Below are positions 37,480 to 46,443 of a stretch of DNA of 64,000 nt, one piece after another. The notes beneath the pieces were generated by a model. It saw only the letters and a program-made list of their open reading frames with translations. It was not told where the DNA came from and did not search any database. The number at the start of each line of letters is the position of its first letter. The stretch's first letter is position 1. Location of the stretch: NCBI GenBank assembly GCA_903881085.1, contig CAIRSA010000017.1:58718-122717 (forward strand). Direction: 5' to 3'. The DNA is from an uncultured Acidobacteriia bacterium (GTDB lineage: Bacteria > Acidobacteriota > Terriglobia > Bryobacterales > Bryobacteraceae). The translations under genes were made by a program, and so were the position numbers.

Positions 37480-38559
37480 CTAGAATACGAAGCGTTTCTT
37501 CCTCTGTTGCTGCGGCGCAGGGGCTACTGGCGCGGGCGGCGGCTTCACCACGCTATCGATGGCAGCCAAGGCAATGGGCGCCATCAACCGGTACCCTGCG
37601 GAATTCGGATGCAGACCATCGTCGGCCAGGTCCGCGCGCAGGAACTCCGCCCCATCGCGTAAGGCATCGTAGTAGTTACAGTAAGTCAGTCCGCGCTGTT
37701 TCACAAAGGCCATCATCCACGTGTTCAACGCCTTGATGGTTGCGGGCGGGCGCGTGGTAGTCATCTCATAACGCGGATTCTCCGCCTTGTGATAATCGCT
37801 GACAGGAAGCACGCTGGCAAGAATCAGCTTGATCTGGTGCAACTGGGCAAGGTCGGCGATCATCGTCAGGTTGTTCTGAATCGTTTCCAACTGGACGCCT
37901 CGTGCAATGTCATTGGTGCCGGCAAGCAAAATCATGGCCGCCGGTTTCAACTTGATCACATCGGCCTGCATGCGCCCCAGCATTTCGCCAGTAATCTGTC
38001 CGCTGATGCCACGATTGACAAAATCACGATCCGGGTAATATTCATTGAGACGCCAGGAATCTGTAATCGAGTCACCATAAAAAACCACACGCTGTTTGCC
38101 GGGTGCTGGCGGCGCAAGCTTGGAATTGGCGTCAGCGTAACGGCGCGTATTGTCGCGGTCAGAACCGCGCAATTGCGTGGTTTGTGCTTCGAGCAACGCG
38201 CGCATATGCGCATCGAGCCGGGCAGCGCCGTCACGCAACGCGGCGAATTGCCTGGCCGCCTCTTCGGGGAAGGGAAACGGACGCGGCATCGTGTCCGAGA
38301 GTGCCAGGTAAGCGCGCAATTGCGAGAGAAAAGCATAGGCCATCGGACTTGGCTGCCCTGAAGCGCGATCCATCAATTTCTTGGTCTGTTTGGCATTCTC
38401 AATGACCGGCGCGGCAGCGCGCCCAAGGTCGGGCACGGCTATAGATGTAGACTCCATCAGTTCCAGCATGCGCTTATAGAAGGCTGCTGCATCGGTGGTG
38501 TTGAACTGTTGTCCGAACGAGAGGGATATCGCAAAGAAGAAGATGATGAAGCGTTGCAT
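37480..38559 (-). CDS. Secreted SGNH/GDSL hydrolase
   Basis: A protein of 359 residues with a signal peptide (MQRFIIFFFAISLSFGQQ). The SGNH blocks are all present: GDSITD at residues 162-167 (Ser nucleophile), the Gly block RGISGQITGEML, GTNDIARG with the Asn, and DDGLHPNSAGY with the catalytic Asp and His. The first ~150 residues are helical and extra. The C-terminus is Pro/Gln/Lys-rich. It is probably a periplasmic or secreted esterase or deacetylase of an acylated carbohydrate or lipid. It is translationally coupled to the upstream DUF3108 gene, whose TAA overlaps this ATG. Confidence 0.9.
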   Translation of the reverse strand: MQRFIIFFFAISLSFGQQFNTTDAAAFYKRMLELMESTSIAVPDLGRAAAPVIENAKQTKKLMDRASGQPSPMAYAFLSQLRAYLALSDTMPRPFPFPEEAARQFAALRDGAARLDAHMRALLEAQTTQLRGSDRDNTRRYADANSKLAPPAPGKQRVVFYGDSITDSWRLNEYYPDRDFVNRGISGQITGEMLGRMQADVIKLKPAAMILLAGTNDIARGVQLETIQNNLTMIADLAQLHQIKLILASVLPVSDYHKAENPRYEMTTTRPPATIKALNTWMMAFVKQRGLTYCNYYDALRDGAEFLRADLADDGLHPNSAGYRLMAPIALAAIDSVVKPPPAPVAPAPQQQRKKRFVF

Positions 38560-39299
38560 TAGTGCTCCTCTTTTTCAAGTATCAGGCTGATGGTTCCTAT
38601 GGCAATAGGCAGGCGAACTCGAATCTGCACCGGTGTGCGCTTTGCGTCTTCGGTGATCCAGACGAACAGTCGGCCGCTGCGCTGGTAGAGAACGCTATTG
38701 AACAGATAGGCCTCATAGCGCATCGCTTTGAACTTGCCGGCAGGCGTTGTGATCTCTTCCCGTTCCTGCGCTTCTACTTTCGCTACCACCGATTTCTTGC
38801 CGTCGCTGATTGGCATCTGGATGGAAGTGCCGGGCTCCATCTTCATGCTGCGGATCTTCAGCATTGCGCCCATCACTTCGTGGACGCAATCTGGCGTGTC
38901 TATTTCTTTCGTAACCACGACGGCGTTCTTGGCAACGTCACGTTCCGAGTAGAACGCGCGCTTGACCGTGCGGTCGAATTTGATGTCGGTAACGCGATGG
39001 CGGCGGCCTTCTTCGGCGTCGATGCGCGTCGATGTGACGCAGAAGCCGTCGGCCATGTTGGCGCGGTAGATATCGTTCACCTTAAAAAGTTTCGACACCA
39101 GGCCGGAAGAGAACAGTTGCACATCGGCCTGCGATTCGTGCCCAGATGGCCCTGAAAACGCCACTTTGGCGGTTCCCGCCTGGATGAGGCGCCATTCTAC
39201 GCGGTACTGAAACTTCTCAGTGGAGCTTTGCGTTTGCGGAAATAGAAGCGGTGTGAACAGGCACAGCACTACTGGGGCTATAAACTGACGGCCATTCAT
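38559..39299 (-). CDS. Exported DUF3108 protein
   Basis: A protein of 246 residues from ATG 39299, which places the hydrophobic signal at the N-terminus (FIAPVVLCLFTPLLFPQ). The mature part begins FQYRVEWRLIQAGTAKVAF and contains VTDIKFDRTVKRAFYSERDV and PAGKFKAMRYEAYLF, the beta-rich DUF3108 pattern. These proteins are periplasmic, resemble outer-membrane-associated binding proteins, and have no known activity. The gene overlaps the GDSL hydrolase gene, so the two are co-transcribed. Confidence 0.82.
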   Translation of the reverse strand: MNGRQFIAPVVLCLFTPLLFPQTQSSTEKFQYRVEWRLIQAGTAKVAFSGPSGHESQADVQLFSSGLVSKLFKVNDIYRANMADGFCVTSTRIDAEEGRRHRVTDIKFDRTVKRAFYSERDVAKNAVVVTKEIDTPDCVHEVMGAMLKIRSMKMEPGTSIQMPISDGKKSVVAKVEAQEREEITTPAGKFKAMRYEAYLFNSVLYQRSGRLFVWITEDAKRTPVQIRVRLPIAIGTISLILEKEEH

Positions 39300-39350
39300 G
39301 AAGTTTTGAGTGTGGCAGATCGTAACGGGTTTGCGCAAGGGTTGATTGCC

Positions 39351-39830
39351 TTAAGGCTGCTTGTCGAGAACGTACTTCACGTCGATTTCGCCTTGTGGCG
39401 AAGCGATGTGGCGCTCAATGGTGAGTACTTTGCCGTCGGCGGAAAGCGACCACTTATCTAGAAAAGTGACCTCGGCACCCTGGTACTCCATCTTGGTTTC
39501 AAACTTCAGCTTGTCTCCGTCCCACGTTACTTTGCTTTTCAGTTCGTTGCCTCGGAGCTTGTTTTTGCACTCCGCGCCGTCGGTGGTGTAGACATGATCG
39601 GAGCTGAACTCTCCCATCTGGTTTGCCTGATTGATGGTGTACTTCAGTGAGGGATCTTTATGTTCGATTTTCTGTTCGTACTTTTCCGGCACCGGCAGCG
39701 GGCCGACGTCGGTCTTCGATGCATTGATCTTCCAGTTGCCTGTGAAGTTGGGAGCGGCCGACGCGGTCGCGGGCAGGACGAACAACAGGGACGCGAAAAC
39801 GGCGTGCAATAGAAATGTATTTCTTCGCAT
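39351..39830 (-). CDS. Small secreted protein, lipocalin-like
   Basis: A protein of 159 residues from ATG 39830 with a signal peptide (MRRNTFLLHAVFASLLFVLP, cut near AAP). The mature part begins NFTGNWKINASKTDVGP and continues as eight or so short strands (KVTWDGDKLKFETKMEYQGA, DKWSLSADGKVLTIERHIAS), as in small secreted acidobacterial proteins with a lipocalin-like or META-like barrel. A binding role is inferred. It is divergent from the multiheme cytochrome gene with only 25 bp between the start codons. TATACT lies 6 nt before its ATG. Confidence 0.75.
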   Translation of the reverse strand: MRRNTFLLHAVFASLLFVLPATASAAPNFTGNWKINASKTDVGPLPVPEKYEQKIEHKDPSLKYTINQANQMGEFSSDHVYTTDGAECKNKLRGNELKSKVTWDGDKLKFETKMEYQGAEVTFLDKWSLSADGKVLTIERHIASPQGEIDVKYVLDKQP

Positions 39831-39836
39831 GGGACG

Positions 39837-39851
39837 AGTATACCGTACAAT
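39837..39851. promoter_or_regulatory. Back-to-back -10 boxes in a 25-bp divergent gap
   Basis: TATACT on the minus strand (39842-39837) ends 6 nt before ATG 39830, and TACAAT on the plus strand (39846-39851) ends 4 nt before ATG 39856. Only 3 bp separate the two boxes. Neither gene has a Shine-Dalgarno, and any -35 must lie inside the opposite coding region. Confidence 0.5.
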
Positions 39852-39855
39852 TGCT

Positions 39856-41439
39856 ATGTTACCGATGCGTGCTCGACTTTCCAAATGGGCCATTTGCGCG
39901 ATGCTCTTCGCGGCCGGGAGCCTTGGCGCCGGCAGCAAAGTGTGTGTCAGTTGTCATGCCGCGATAGCGCGATCGTATGCGGCAACGCCTATGGCGCTTT
40001 CCAGCGGCGCCACTGGAACCGGCCTTTTTCGCGAACGCTTCACTGCCGCTTCCGTTTCCCTGACGGGTGGAGGATCTCTGGATGTTGCTTTGAAGAATGG
40101 CCATGTGGAGTATGCGTTTCGTGAGGGCGATTTGAAGGGGCGGCGATCGCTGGATTACTTCCTGGGCGCAGGCCTGGTTGGCCGCAGCTATGCGACGGCC
40201 ATCGAAGGCTTTTTGTTTCAGGCGCCAGTGTCCTATTACAGTGCGCCGCAAAAATGGGCATTGTCGCCGGGTTATGAGAGAAATCCGCAGATCAATCTCA
40301 TTCGCGAGGTGGAACCGGCCTGCCTGAAGTGCCATGCCACAGGTGTTCAAACAATTGCCGGTACAACCAACGGCTATGCGGCGGAGCCATTTCAGGAAGG
40401 CGGCATCGGTTGTGAGGGCTGCCATGGAGCCGGCGATGAACATGTCCGGATTATGAAGGGTGGCAAGGCCTCCGGCGCGAGATCGATCGTCAATCCGGCT
40501 AAGTTACCTGGCGGCCAGCGCGATAGTGTCTGTGCGCAGTGCCATTTGCCAGGCGCTGTGGAGATCGCCCGGGCGGGTAAGCACGCAGGCTACAAGCCCG
40601 GCGGCCTTTTGTCTGACTCGGTGGTGGTTTTTGTGCTTGCCGGAGTGGATCGAGAGGCCACGGTAAATGGACATGCGGAGCAATTGAGCCGGAGCGCTTG
40701 CGCGCGTCAGAGCAACGGCAAACTATGGTGCGGATCATGCCATGACGCGCACCGCACAGTCCCGGTGCAAGAGCGCCCCGCGCACTACCGCAAGAAGTGT
40801 TTGCAGTGTCATGAGGAAAAGTCCTGCAAGGCGGCTGTGGGCGGTGATTGCACTGCCTGCCATATGCCGAAGCAGCAGGCGGCTACTGTTGCTCACGCGG
40901 CGTTGACGCAGCACTCGATTGCAAAGAAGACCGTGGCGCAGGCAAGCCTGCCGGCCAATTTGGAGTTGACGCCATTCGAAGGCTTCGCCGGAAGCGATCG
41001 GGATCTTGGCCTGGCCTATGCGACGATCGCCATTCGCGACAACAACCGCGCGTGGGGACTGCGCGCCCTGGAACTGTTGACGAAAGTGCCGGAGGATGAC
41101 ACGAAGGCCGCGGCGAAGCTCGCCCAGTTGTATGACCGCATGGGCCGCGATAAACAGGCCTGCGCCATTTACGAACGTGTCCATAGCCTCGATCCGACGC
41201 CTGCAGTGATCGTGAATCTTGGTGCGTGCCGGGCAGCTGAAGGCAAGATCGAAGAAAGCATTGCATTGTGGAAGAGTGCGCTGAAACTCAGCCCTGCCAT
41301 GGAGGCCGGGCGTTTGAATCTAGCCGTTGCACAATTTCGGGGGGGCGATGGAGAGGCTGCGAAAAGCACGCTGCGGGAAGGCTTGAAATTCAATCCCCTC
41401 TCAACGCGCATTCTGCAAATGTTGCGTGACATCCAATAA
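39856..41439 (+). CDS. Seven-heme c-type cytochrome with C-terminal TPRs
   Basis: A protein of 527 residues from ATG 39856; open frame upstream of this overlaps the divergent gene and is not used. The signal segment is WAICAMLFAAGSLGAG. Seven CxxCH motifs follow: CVSCH, CLKCH, CEGCH, CAQCH, CGSCH, CLQCH and CTACH. This makes a periplasmic multiheme cytochrome resembling the cytochrome c554/NrfA-like collection of Acidobacteria. Residues ~425-520 are TPR units (AKLAQLYDRMGRDKQACAIY, LGACRAAEGKIEESIALWKS). The linker between the two parts contains a REP-like DNA repeat (40933-40957). It probably carries electrons or docks partner proteins through the TPRs. The electron partner is unknown. Confidence 0.9.
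   Translation: MLPMRARLSKWAICAMLFAAGSLGAGSKVCVSCHAAIARSYAATPMALSSGATGTGLFRERFTAASVSLTGGGSLDVALKNGHVEYAFREGDLKGRRSLDYFLGAGLVGRSYATAIEGFLFQAPVSYYSAPQKWALSPGYERNPQINLIREVEPACLKCHATGVQTIAGTTNGYAAEPFQEGGIGCEGCHGAGDEHVRIMKGGKASGARSIVNPAKLPGGQRDSVCAQCHLPGAVEIARAGKHAGYKPGGLLSDSVVVFVLAGVDREATVNGHAEQLSRSACARQSNGKLWCGSCHDAHRTVPVQERPAHYRKKCLQCHEEKSCKAAVGGDCTACHMPKQQAATVAHAALTQHSIAKKTVAQASLPANLELTPFEGFAGSDRDLGLAYATIAIRDNNRAWGLRALELLTKVPEDDTKAAAKLAQLYDRMGRDKQACAIYERVHSLDPTPAVIVNLGACRAAEGKIEESIALWKSALKLSPAMEAGRLNLAVAQFRGGDGEAAKSTLREGLKFNPLSTRILQMLRDIQ
40933..40957. repeat. REP-like inverted repeat inside the cytochrome gene
   Basis: GTGGCGCAGGC-AA-GCCTGCCGGCCA forms a near-palindrome. Its left half matches the first bases of the intergenic repeats at 46401 and 51180 (GGTGGNGCAGGCGG). 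In frame it encodes VAQASLPA, in the linker between the heme region and the TPR region. Confidence 0.5.
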
Positions 41440-41472
41440 AAAAGCCCCGGCCAGTTAAGGCCGGGGCTTATC
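41438..41472. terminator. Bidirectional rho-independent terminator
   Basis: A perfect 11-bp stem AAGCCCCGGCC (41442-41452) / GGCCGGGGCTT (41459-41469), with a 6-nt loop, is flanked by AAAAAA on the left and TTAT on the right. It lies in the 44-bp gap between the convergent cytochrome and TonB receptor genes and can terminate both. Confidence 0.88.
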
Positions 41473-41483
41473 TAGACAAAACG

Positions 41484-44400
41484 CTAGAAGTCGAAGCGTA
41501 AACCGAGCTGAATGTTTCTTGGACCCGCCCCTGGCGCGTAGCCAGTGACACGTCCGAAGTCAGAAGCGCCCACGGTTGTACTCGCCCTGCCGAACTGTAC
41601 GGAGTTTGTCAGATTAAACATTTCCGCACGGAATTGTGCTTTTAGCCACTCTCCGTATTTGAAGTTCTTCTGAATGGAGAGATCGGCCTGACGTAGCGAT
41701 CCGTAACGCAGATTCGGAATCCAGCGTGGCGCATTCCCCATGGTGAAGGGCGCAGGCGCGGTAACCGCCGAAGTATTAAACCAGGCATCCGGGCCCTGGT
41801 TGCTGACGTTCAAATTGGTCAGGTTCGCGATATTGGGGCGAAGGACGTTGAAGCCATAGACTGAGAGTGTATTGCTGGCCGACAACTGCAGCGGAAGGCC
41901 GCTGTTCATTCGTGTCACCGTCGAAAGCTGCCATCCGCCCACTGCTGCGTCAACCACCTTACTCATGTTGCCGCCGAACTTCTTGCCCTTGCCCACGGGC
42001 AACTCGTAAACCAGCGTCGCCACGAAGCTGCGAGGCAGATCGTGTCCGCTAACGGAACGATCGCTCGAAAGGTCGTAGGCATTGCGCATCACGTCGCCGA
42101 TCTCCCACGCCTGCGTTTCCGAGGTGTTGTCGATGGCCTTTGACCACTGGTAGGTCACCAACGCCGTGAGGCCCGAAGAGAACCGCTGATTGTATTTGAT
42201 GTTCAGGGCGTTGAAGCTTGAACTCGCGCCCGGAGTATCGCCGGAAAGTGTCACGTTGGTGAACTGAGGATAAGGCTTCAGCAGTTGGTAGCGAGGAATG
42301 GTTGCCCCGGCCAGGTTGCCGCTGGAGATGAGACCCAGGAACGGGTTCGGAACCTGGTCATTCAGGGTCGAGCCCATGCTCAGATACTTCGGGTCCAGTT
42401 GATTCAGATTCGGCGAGTTTCCGAACAGCAGCTTGCGTCCCTGCGTGCCGGAGTAGCCGATTTCGATGATCGCGCTCTTGGACAACTCGTACTGGAAGTC
42501 CATGCTGTAGCTGAGAACGTGTCCCGAAGGATGCAACCGCTGGAACGCGTTAATGCCGTTGCCAACCAATGTCAGCAAGCCTTGCGAATTGCCAACTGGC
42601 TGATTCAAGCCTTGCGGGAACGGGTTGCTCAGCAGATTGGCTGGAACGATGCCGCCGCCGCCCTGTGTGGAAACCCATGCCGTGGTTGTTGAAAAGCCGT
42701 CCGTGGTGCCATTGCTTACGGCTACCGTCGGAGGATAATAGATGCCAACGCCCGACCGCACCACAAGCTTGTCGGTAATCTTGTAGGCGGTGCCGATGCG
42801 GGGCGCCAAGTTCTTATAGTCTGTATCCCACAGTCCGCGTTGGTCCTTGCCATCGAACGCCAAGCCGCCCTTCAGGGTCAAGCCAGTTTTGCTCGAAAGC
42901 GGATTGACTGCGTTGTAATCGAAGTAGTTGAAGCGATTGTAGCGCTCGGTGCGCGGCAGTTGTACTTCGTAGCGCAAGCCGTAATTGAGCGTCAGCCGCC
43001 GGTTCACGCGCCAGGTGTCCTGCACATAAAACGCATAGTATTTCTGCGTCAGCGCCAATCGCACGTTGGTTGGCGCTGAACCGCCTGATCCAGTTCCGAG
43101 CAGCAGCGATGCCAGCGCGTTGCCGGTCACTGTGCTATCCACTGTTGCGTTGGGGCCAGAGGTCAGGCCGCGCGTAAAGCTGAAGGACGGCGAATTCACA
43201 TCCGTCGGATTGATCTGGCCGGCGTCCATCGCAAAGCCGAATTTGATGCTATGCGAGTGGAGTTCTTTTGTGGCGTTCACCTGCAGGTTGCTGGTGATAC
43301 GCGGGTCATCCAGGTAACGAGGATTGGAGATAGAAGCAAAGTTGCTCAGGTTGAATTGAGGTAAGGTCAGCGCGGAGAACTGATTCACCAGCGCGGCGGG
43401 GAAGCCGATCTGCGTGCCGTCGCGGCCCTGGCTGGGCGAAAGCTGCACTTCGCGCCAGCGGCCAGTGCCAACCAGGACGTTGATAACCAATGTCGGGTTT
43501 GGCACGAATGTGTTGCCCACCACTACCTGATGGCGCGGGTTCATACCGCCGAAGTTGGTGTCTGCTCCGTTGCCGAAGAACGTGGGCACAATGTCTTTCT
43601 GCCACGCCTTGGTGACGCGGGCAAAGAAGGTGTACTTTTCGCTTTTGGCCCAGTCCACGCGCACATCCATGCGGTCGTTGTTGGAAACGCTCTTGCCGCC
43701 CAACGCGAAGTTGCGCGCGTTGGTGAAATTGTCACCGGCCGACGTCGGATTCGGGTAGAGCGAGATGACCTTTGTCGCGATCGGGTCAAAGCGGTTCGAT
43801 GGAATCTTGTTGCCGGGGAAGGGATCGCGGATGAAGCCGCCGCTGGCGGTCCGTGTGGTGGACGGATCGTAGATCAGTGCCTGAACGCCCGTTGAGTTGA
43901 AGGTCTGCGAGAAATCACCCGAGCGCTGCAATGCGGTCGGCACGCTGGAAACGTTCACGTTCGGCGCGCCCTGGCGCAAAGCCTCGTAGGCGCCATAGAA
44001 GAAGAGTTTCTTGCTTTTCCAGATTGGGCCGCCGGCCGATCCGCCGTACTGATTGCGTTGAAACGTCGTCTTGGCCACATTGGAACGGTTGTTGGTCCAG
44101 CTGTTGGCGTCGAGGTGATCGTTGCGCAGGAATTCGAACAAGGATCCATGGAAGCTATTCGAGCCGCTTTTCGTCACAAGGCTGACTACGCCGCCGTCGG
44201 TCTTGCCGTACTGGGCGTCAAACGTGTTTCGCATCACTTGTACTTCTTGTACCGCGTCGACGGATGGCATCGCGAGCGCGCCGCCCCAATCGACCGCTGT
44301 TCCAGGAACGCCGTCAATCAAGATGGCTGAGGATTCGTCGCGGCCGCCGTTGAGGGCGAAGCGATTATGATTTTGATCGGTTGTCGCGCCGGATACTCCC

Positions 44401-44891
44401 GTACGGATTGCGATCACTCCAGCGGTTGCGTGCACCAAAACCAGCGGGTCGCGTGCGTTCACTGGCAGGTTCAGAACCTGATTCGTGTCCAGCGTCACCG
44501 ACTTGTTCGCCGTTTGCGTATCGATCACAGCCCCTGCGGCTGTGACGTCGACCGATTGCGTGACATCGCCGACCGCCATTTTGACGTTGAATTCGCCAAC
44601 CTGGCTGGCCGCCAGCACAACATTGGTTGCTAATGACTTGCGGAAGCCCTTGGCCTCCACTGCCAGTTCATACGAGCCGGGCGAAATCTGTGAGAAGACG
44701 TAGCGCCCATCATTGGAGGACTTGGTACTGCGCGCCTCCCCATTCGCTGAGTTCTTCAGCGTGATGGACGCGTCCGGAATGGCGCCCCCATTAGGATCTG
44801 TAACTACGCCGCTCAATCCGGCGGTGAAGATCTGGCCATAATTAATGCCCAGAGCGAAAAAAGTTAACGTGAACTTCGATAGCAAAGACAA
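41484..44891 (-). CDS. TonB-dependent outer-membrane receptor with carboxypeptidase-regulatory domain
   Basis: A protein of 1135 residues from TTG 44891, chosen because GGGGAG lies 7 nt upstream and it gives the signal MSLLSKFTLTFFALGINYGQ. Residues ~25-105 are a CarboxypepD_reg-like Ig domain (GLSGVVTDPNGGAIPDASIT, YVFSQISPGSYELAVEAKGF). The plug domain follows (VQEVQVMRNTFDAQYGKTDG). The rest is a long beta-barrel ending in the outer-membrane signature QLGLRFDF with a terminal Phe. This is the 'Oar-like/Cna B-type' receptor class that is expanded in Solibacter, thought to import oligosaccharides or other polymers. The divergent regulator at 45056 may control it. Confidence 0.92.
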   Translation of the reverse strand: MSLLSKFTLTFFALGINYGQIFTAGLSGVVTDPNGGAIPDASITLKNSANGEARSTKSSNDGRYVFSQISPGSYELAVEAKGFRKSLATNVVLAASQVGEFNVKMAVGDVTQSVDVTAAGAVIDTQTANKSVTLDTNQVLNLPVNARDPLVLVHATAGVIAIRTGVSGATTDQNHNRFALNGGRDESSAILIDGVPGTAVDWGGALAMPSVDAVQEVQVMRNTFDAQYGKTDGGVVSLVTKSGSNSFHGSLFEFLRNDHLDANSWTNNRSNVAKTTFQRNQYGGSAGGPIWKSKKLFFYGAYEALRQGAPNVNVSSVPTALQRSGDFSQTFNSTGVQALIYDPSTTRTASGGFIRDPFPGNKIPSNRFDPIATKVISLYPNPTSAGDNFTNARNFALGGKSVSNNDRMDVRVDWAKSEKYTFFARVTKAWQKDIVPTFFGNGADTNFGGMNPRHQVVVGNTFVPNPTLVINVLVGTGRWREVQLSPSQGRDGTQIGFPAALVNQFSALTLPQFNLSNFASISNPRYLDDPRITSNLQVNATKELHSHSIKFGFAMDAGQINPTDVNSPSFSFTRGLTSGPNATVDSTVTGNALASLLLGTGSGGSAPTNVRLALTQKYYAFYVQDTWRVNRRLTLNYGLRYEVQLPRTERYNRFNYFDYNAVNPLSSKTGLTLKGGLAFDGKDQRGLWDTDYKNLAPRIGTAYKITDKLVVRSGVGIYYPPTVAVSNGTTDGFSTTTAWVSTQGGGGIVPANLLSNPFPQGLNQPVGNSQGLLTLVGNGINAFQRLHPSGHVLSYSMDFQYELSKSAIIEIGYSGTQGRKLLFGNSPNLNQLDPKYLSMGSTLNDQVPNPFLGLISSGNLAGATIPRYQLLKPYPQFTNVTLSGDTPGASSSFNALNIKYNQRFSSGLTALVTYQWSKAIDNTSETQAWEIGDVMRNAYDLSSDRSVSGHDLPRSFVATLVYELPVGKGKKFGGNMSKVVDAAVGGWQLSTVTRMNSGLPLQLSASNTLSVYGFNVLRPNIANLTNLNVSNQGPDAWFNTSAVTAPAPFTMGNAPRWIPNLRYGSLRQADLSIQKNFKYGEWLKAQFRAEMFNLTNSVQFGRASTTVGASDFGRVTGYAPGAGPRNIQLGLRFDF

Positions 44892-45055
44892 TTTGCTGCT
44901 CCCCTTTGTCAACGTACGATGTTGTGAACGACTCCCACCGCAATTCTTTCTGCGCGTGTGATATCCTTCTACTGCACCATTGGTTTGCGGATCATACAAG
45001 TCCGATTTGACAACCAGGACGGTCGGCGGACAGTCCGGTGCGGGGGTCGTAAACG

Positions 45056-46309
45056 TTGATATCACAAGAGAAACAAGCCGGTCATCCCGTCGTGGCCACA
45101 AACGTCTCAACGGAACAAAAAAAACAGGCTCTTGCTGCGGCAATGGGCAGCGAAACACTTCAGCGTTCTGAGCAAATGCGCCGATTCCTCCAGTTCATCT
45201 GCGAAAAAGAGATTGATGGAGATGTGAACCAGATCAGTGAGTACGTAATCGGTATTGAAGTGTTTGGCAAAGCGGAAGGCTATTCCATTACGGAAGATTC
45301 CACCGTCCGCAAGCGGGCTTATGAGCTGAGGCAGAAGCTGGAGCGGTTGTATACGGGAGAGCTTCAGGACGCGGCCGTCCAGATTGAAATGCCCAAAGGC
45401 TCTTATGTTCCGCGGTTTGTTTCGCGAACAGTTTTGGCAGAGCCGATTTTTGTGCCTGCATCAACGGAAGCTGTTACCACGGTTTCGCATGCAAGGAGGG
45501 TTCCATGGCTTGTGGCAGCCCTGATTGTGCTGCTCGCAGCCGTAGCCTGGGTCGCGAGGCCCAGGGAGGCTCTGGACGAATTTTGGAGGCCAGTCTTAAG
45601 CAGTCCCGGCGAAACGATGATCTGCGTTGGTCATCCGGTGGTTTATCGCTTTTCGAAAGAGTTTCACGAATCCATCAATCAGAACAATGCAACGCATTAT
45701 CAGATTCTGACCGAGCCGCTGCGTCTGCCGCCCAACACTGTCTTGCGCGGTAGCGACATAGTCCCAGTGCCCAACCAGTTCATCGGAATTGGCTCAGCGG
45801 AGGCAGTTGCATCCATTTATGGCTGGTTGGCGACGCACCAGAAGCAGGCGAGCCTGCATTTTGGCAACGCCTTGACCTTTGCCGAATTGAGGCGGTCTCC
45901 GGCAGTGATCATCGGAGCATTTAACAACAAGTGGGCGCTGGAACTGACCAAGGATCTTCGCTTCATTTTCGACAATCAGGGCGGCGCTCCGGTCGTCCGC
46001 GATCGCCAGACGGGTAAGATCTGGAGCCTGCCGGGGTTGCTCGAGAACGGAGAGACCAATGAGGATTATGTGGTGATTTCCCGCCTTCCGAGCTCGACAA
46101 CCGGTCAGACGGTAATCGCCGCCGCTGGCATTACTCAATATGGTGGCCGGACGGTAAGCGAGGTACTGACGCAACCTGGGCTCATCGCTCAGTTTGTGAA
46201 GGGCGCTTCCCGCGATTGGGCAAAGCACAATCTGCAGATGGTGTTTCATGTGAAGGTAATCGGCGGAACCGCTGGGCCGCCGGAACTGATTGCGCTCCAC
46301 GAATGGTAG
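45056..46309 (+). CDS. Membrane-bound putative transcriptional regulator
   Basis: A protein of up to 417 residues from TTG 45056; GTG 45092 is an alternative, and neither has a clear Shine-Dalgarno. Residues ~30-120 match the N-terminal domain found in many acidobacterial and rhizobial one-component regulators: LQRSEQMRRFLQFICEKEID, ISEYVIGIEVFGKAEGYSIT, DSTVRKRAYELRQKLERLY and EMPKGSYVPRF. One membrane helix follows near 147-166 (VPWLVAALIVLLAAVAWVAR). The outer ~230 residues form a periplasmic domain of unknown type with a possible Rossmann-like fold (MICVGHPVVYRFSKEFHESI). It probably senses a periplasmic signal. It is divergent from the TonB receptor gene, a likely target. Confidence 0.8.
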   Translation: MISQEKQAGHPVVATNVSTEQKKQALAAAMGSETLQRSEQMRRFLQFICEKEIDGDVNQISEYVIGIEVFGKAEGYSITEDSTVRKRAYELRQKLERLYTGELQDAAVQIEMPKGSYVPRFVSRTVLAEPIFVPASTEAVTTVSHARRVPWLVAALIVLLAAVAWVARPREALDEFWRPVLSSPGETMICVGHPVVYRFSKEFHESINQNNATHYQILTEPLRLPPNTVLRGSDIVPVPNQFIGIGSAEAVASIYGWLATHQKQASLHFGNALTFAELRRSPAVIIGAFNNKWALELTKDLRFIFDNQGGAPVVRDRQTGKIWSLPGLLENGETNEDYVVISRLPSSTTGQTVIAAAGITQYGGRTVSEVLTQPGLIAQFVKGASRDWAKHNLQMVFHVKVIGGTAGPPELIALHEW

Positions 46310-46400
46310 TTTGGCAGCCTTTGGCAGCAGTCCCAATGCCGAAATCACGCAGGTAAAACCGTCTGCGCTCCCCTGTGGATTTCAATCACTCGCAGCCCCT

Positions 46401-46438
46401 GGTGGGGCAGGCGGTTTCGACTGCCGGCCCTTGCCACC
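46401..46438. repeat. REP-like palindromic element
   Basis: GGTGGGGCAGGCGGTTTCG followed by an imperfect complement (CTGCCGG...TTGCCACC) lies between the convergent genes ending at 46309 and 46444. The first 19 bases match 51180-51198 with one change. It may act as a transcript end or as a dispersed REP. Confidence 0.55.
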
Positions 46439-46443
46439 GCCTC

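Noticed and set aside
44892..45158. An N-terminal extension of the TonB receptor
   Set aside because: The extra 89 codons cover the divergent promoter region. TTG 44891 has a GGGGAG ribosome site and starts a signal peptide.
45846..45859. GCAGGC-GA-GCCTGC inside the regulator gene as another REP copy
   Set aside because: It lacks the GTGGCG flank and is short enough to be chance.
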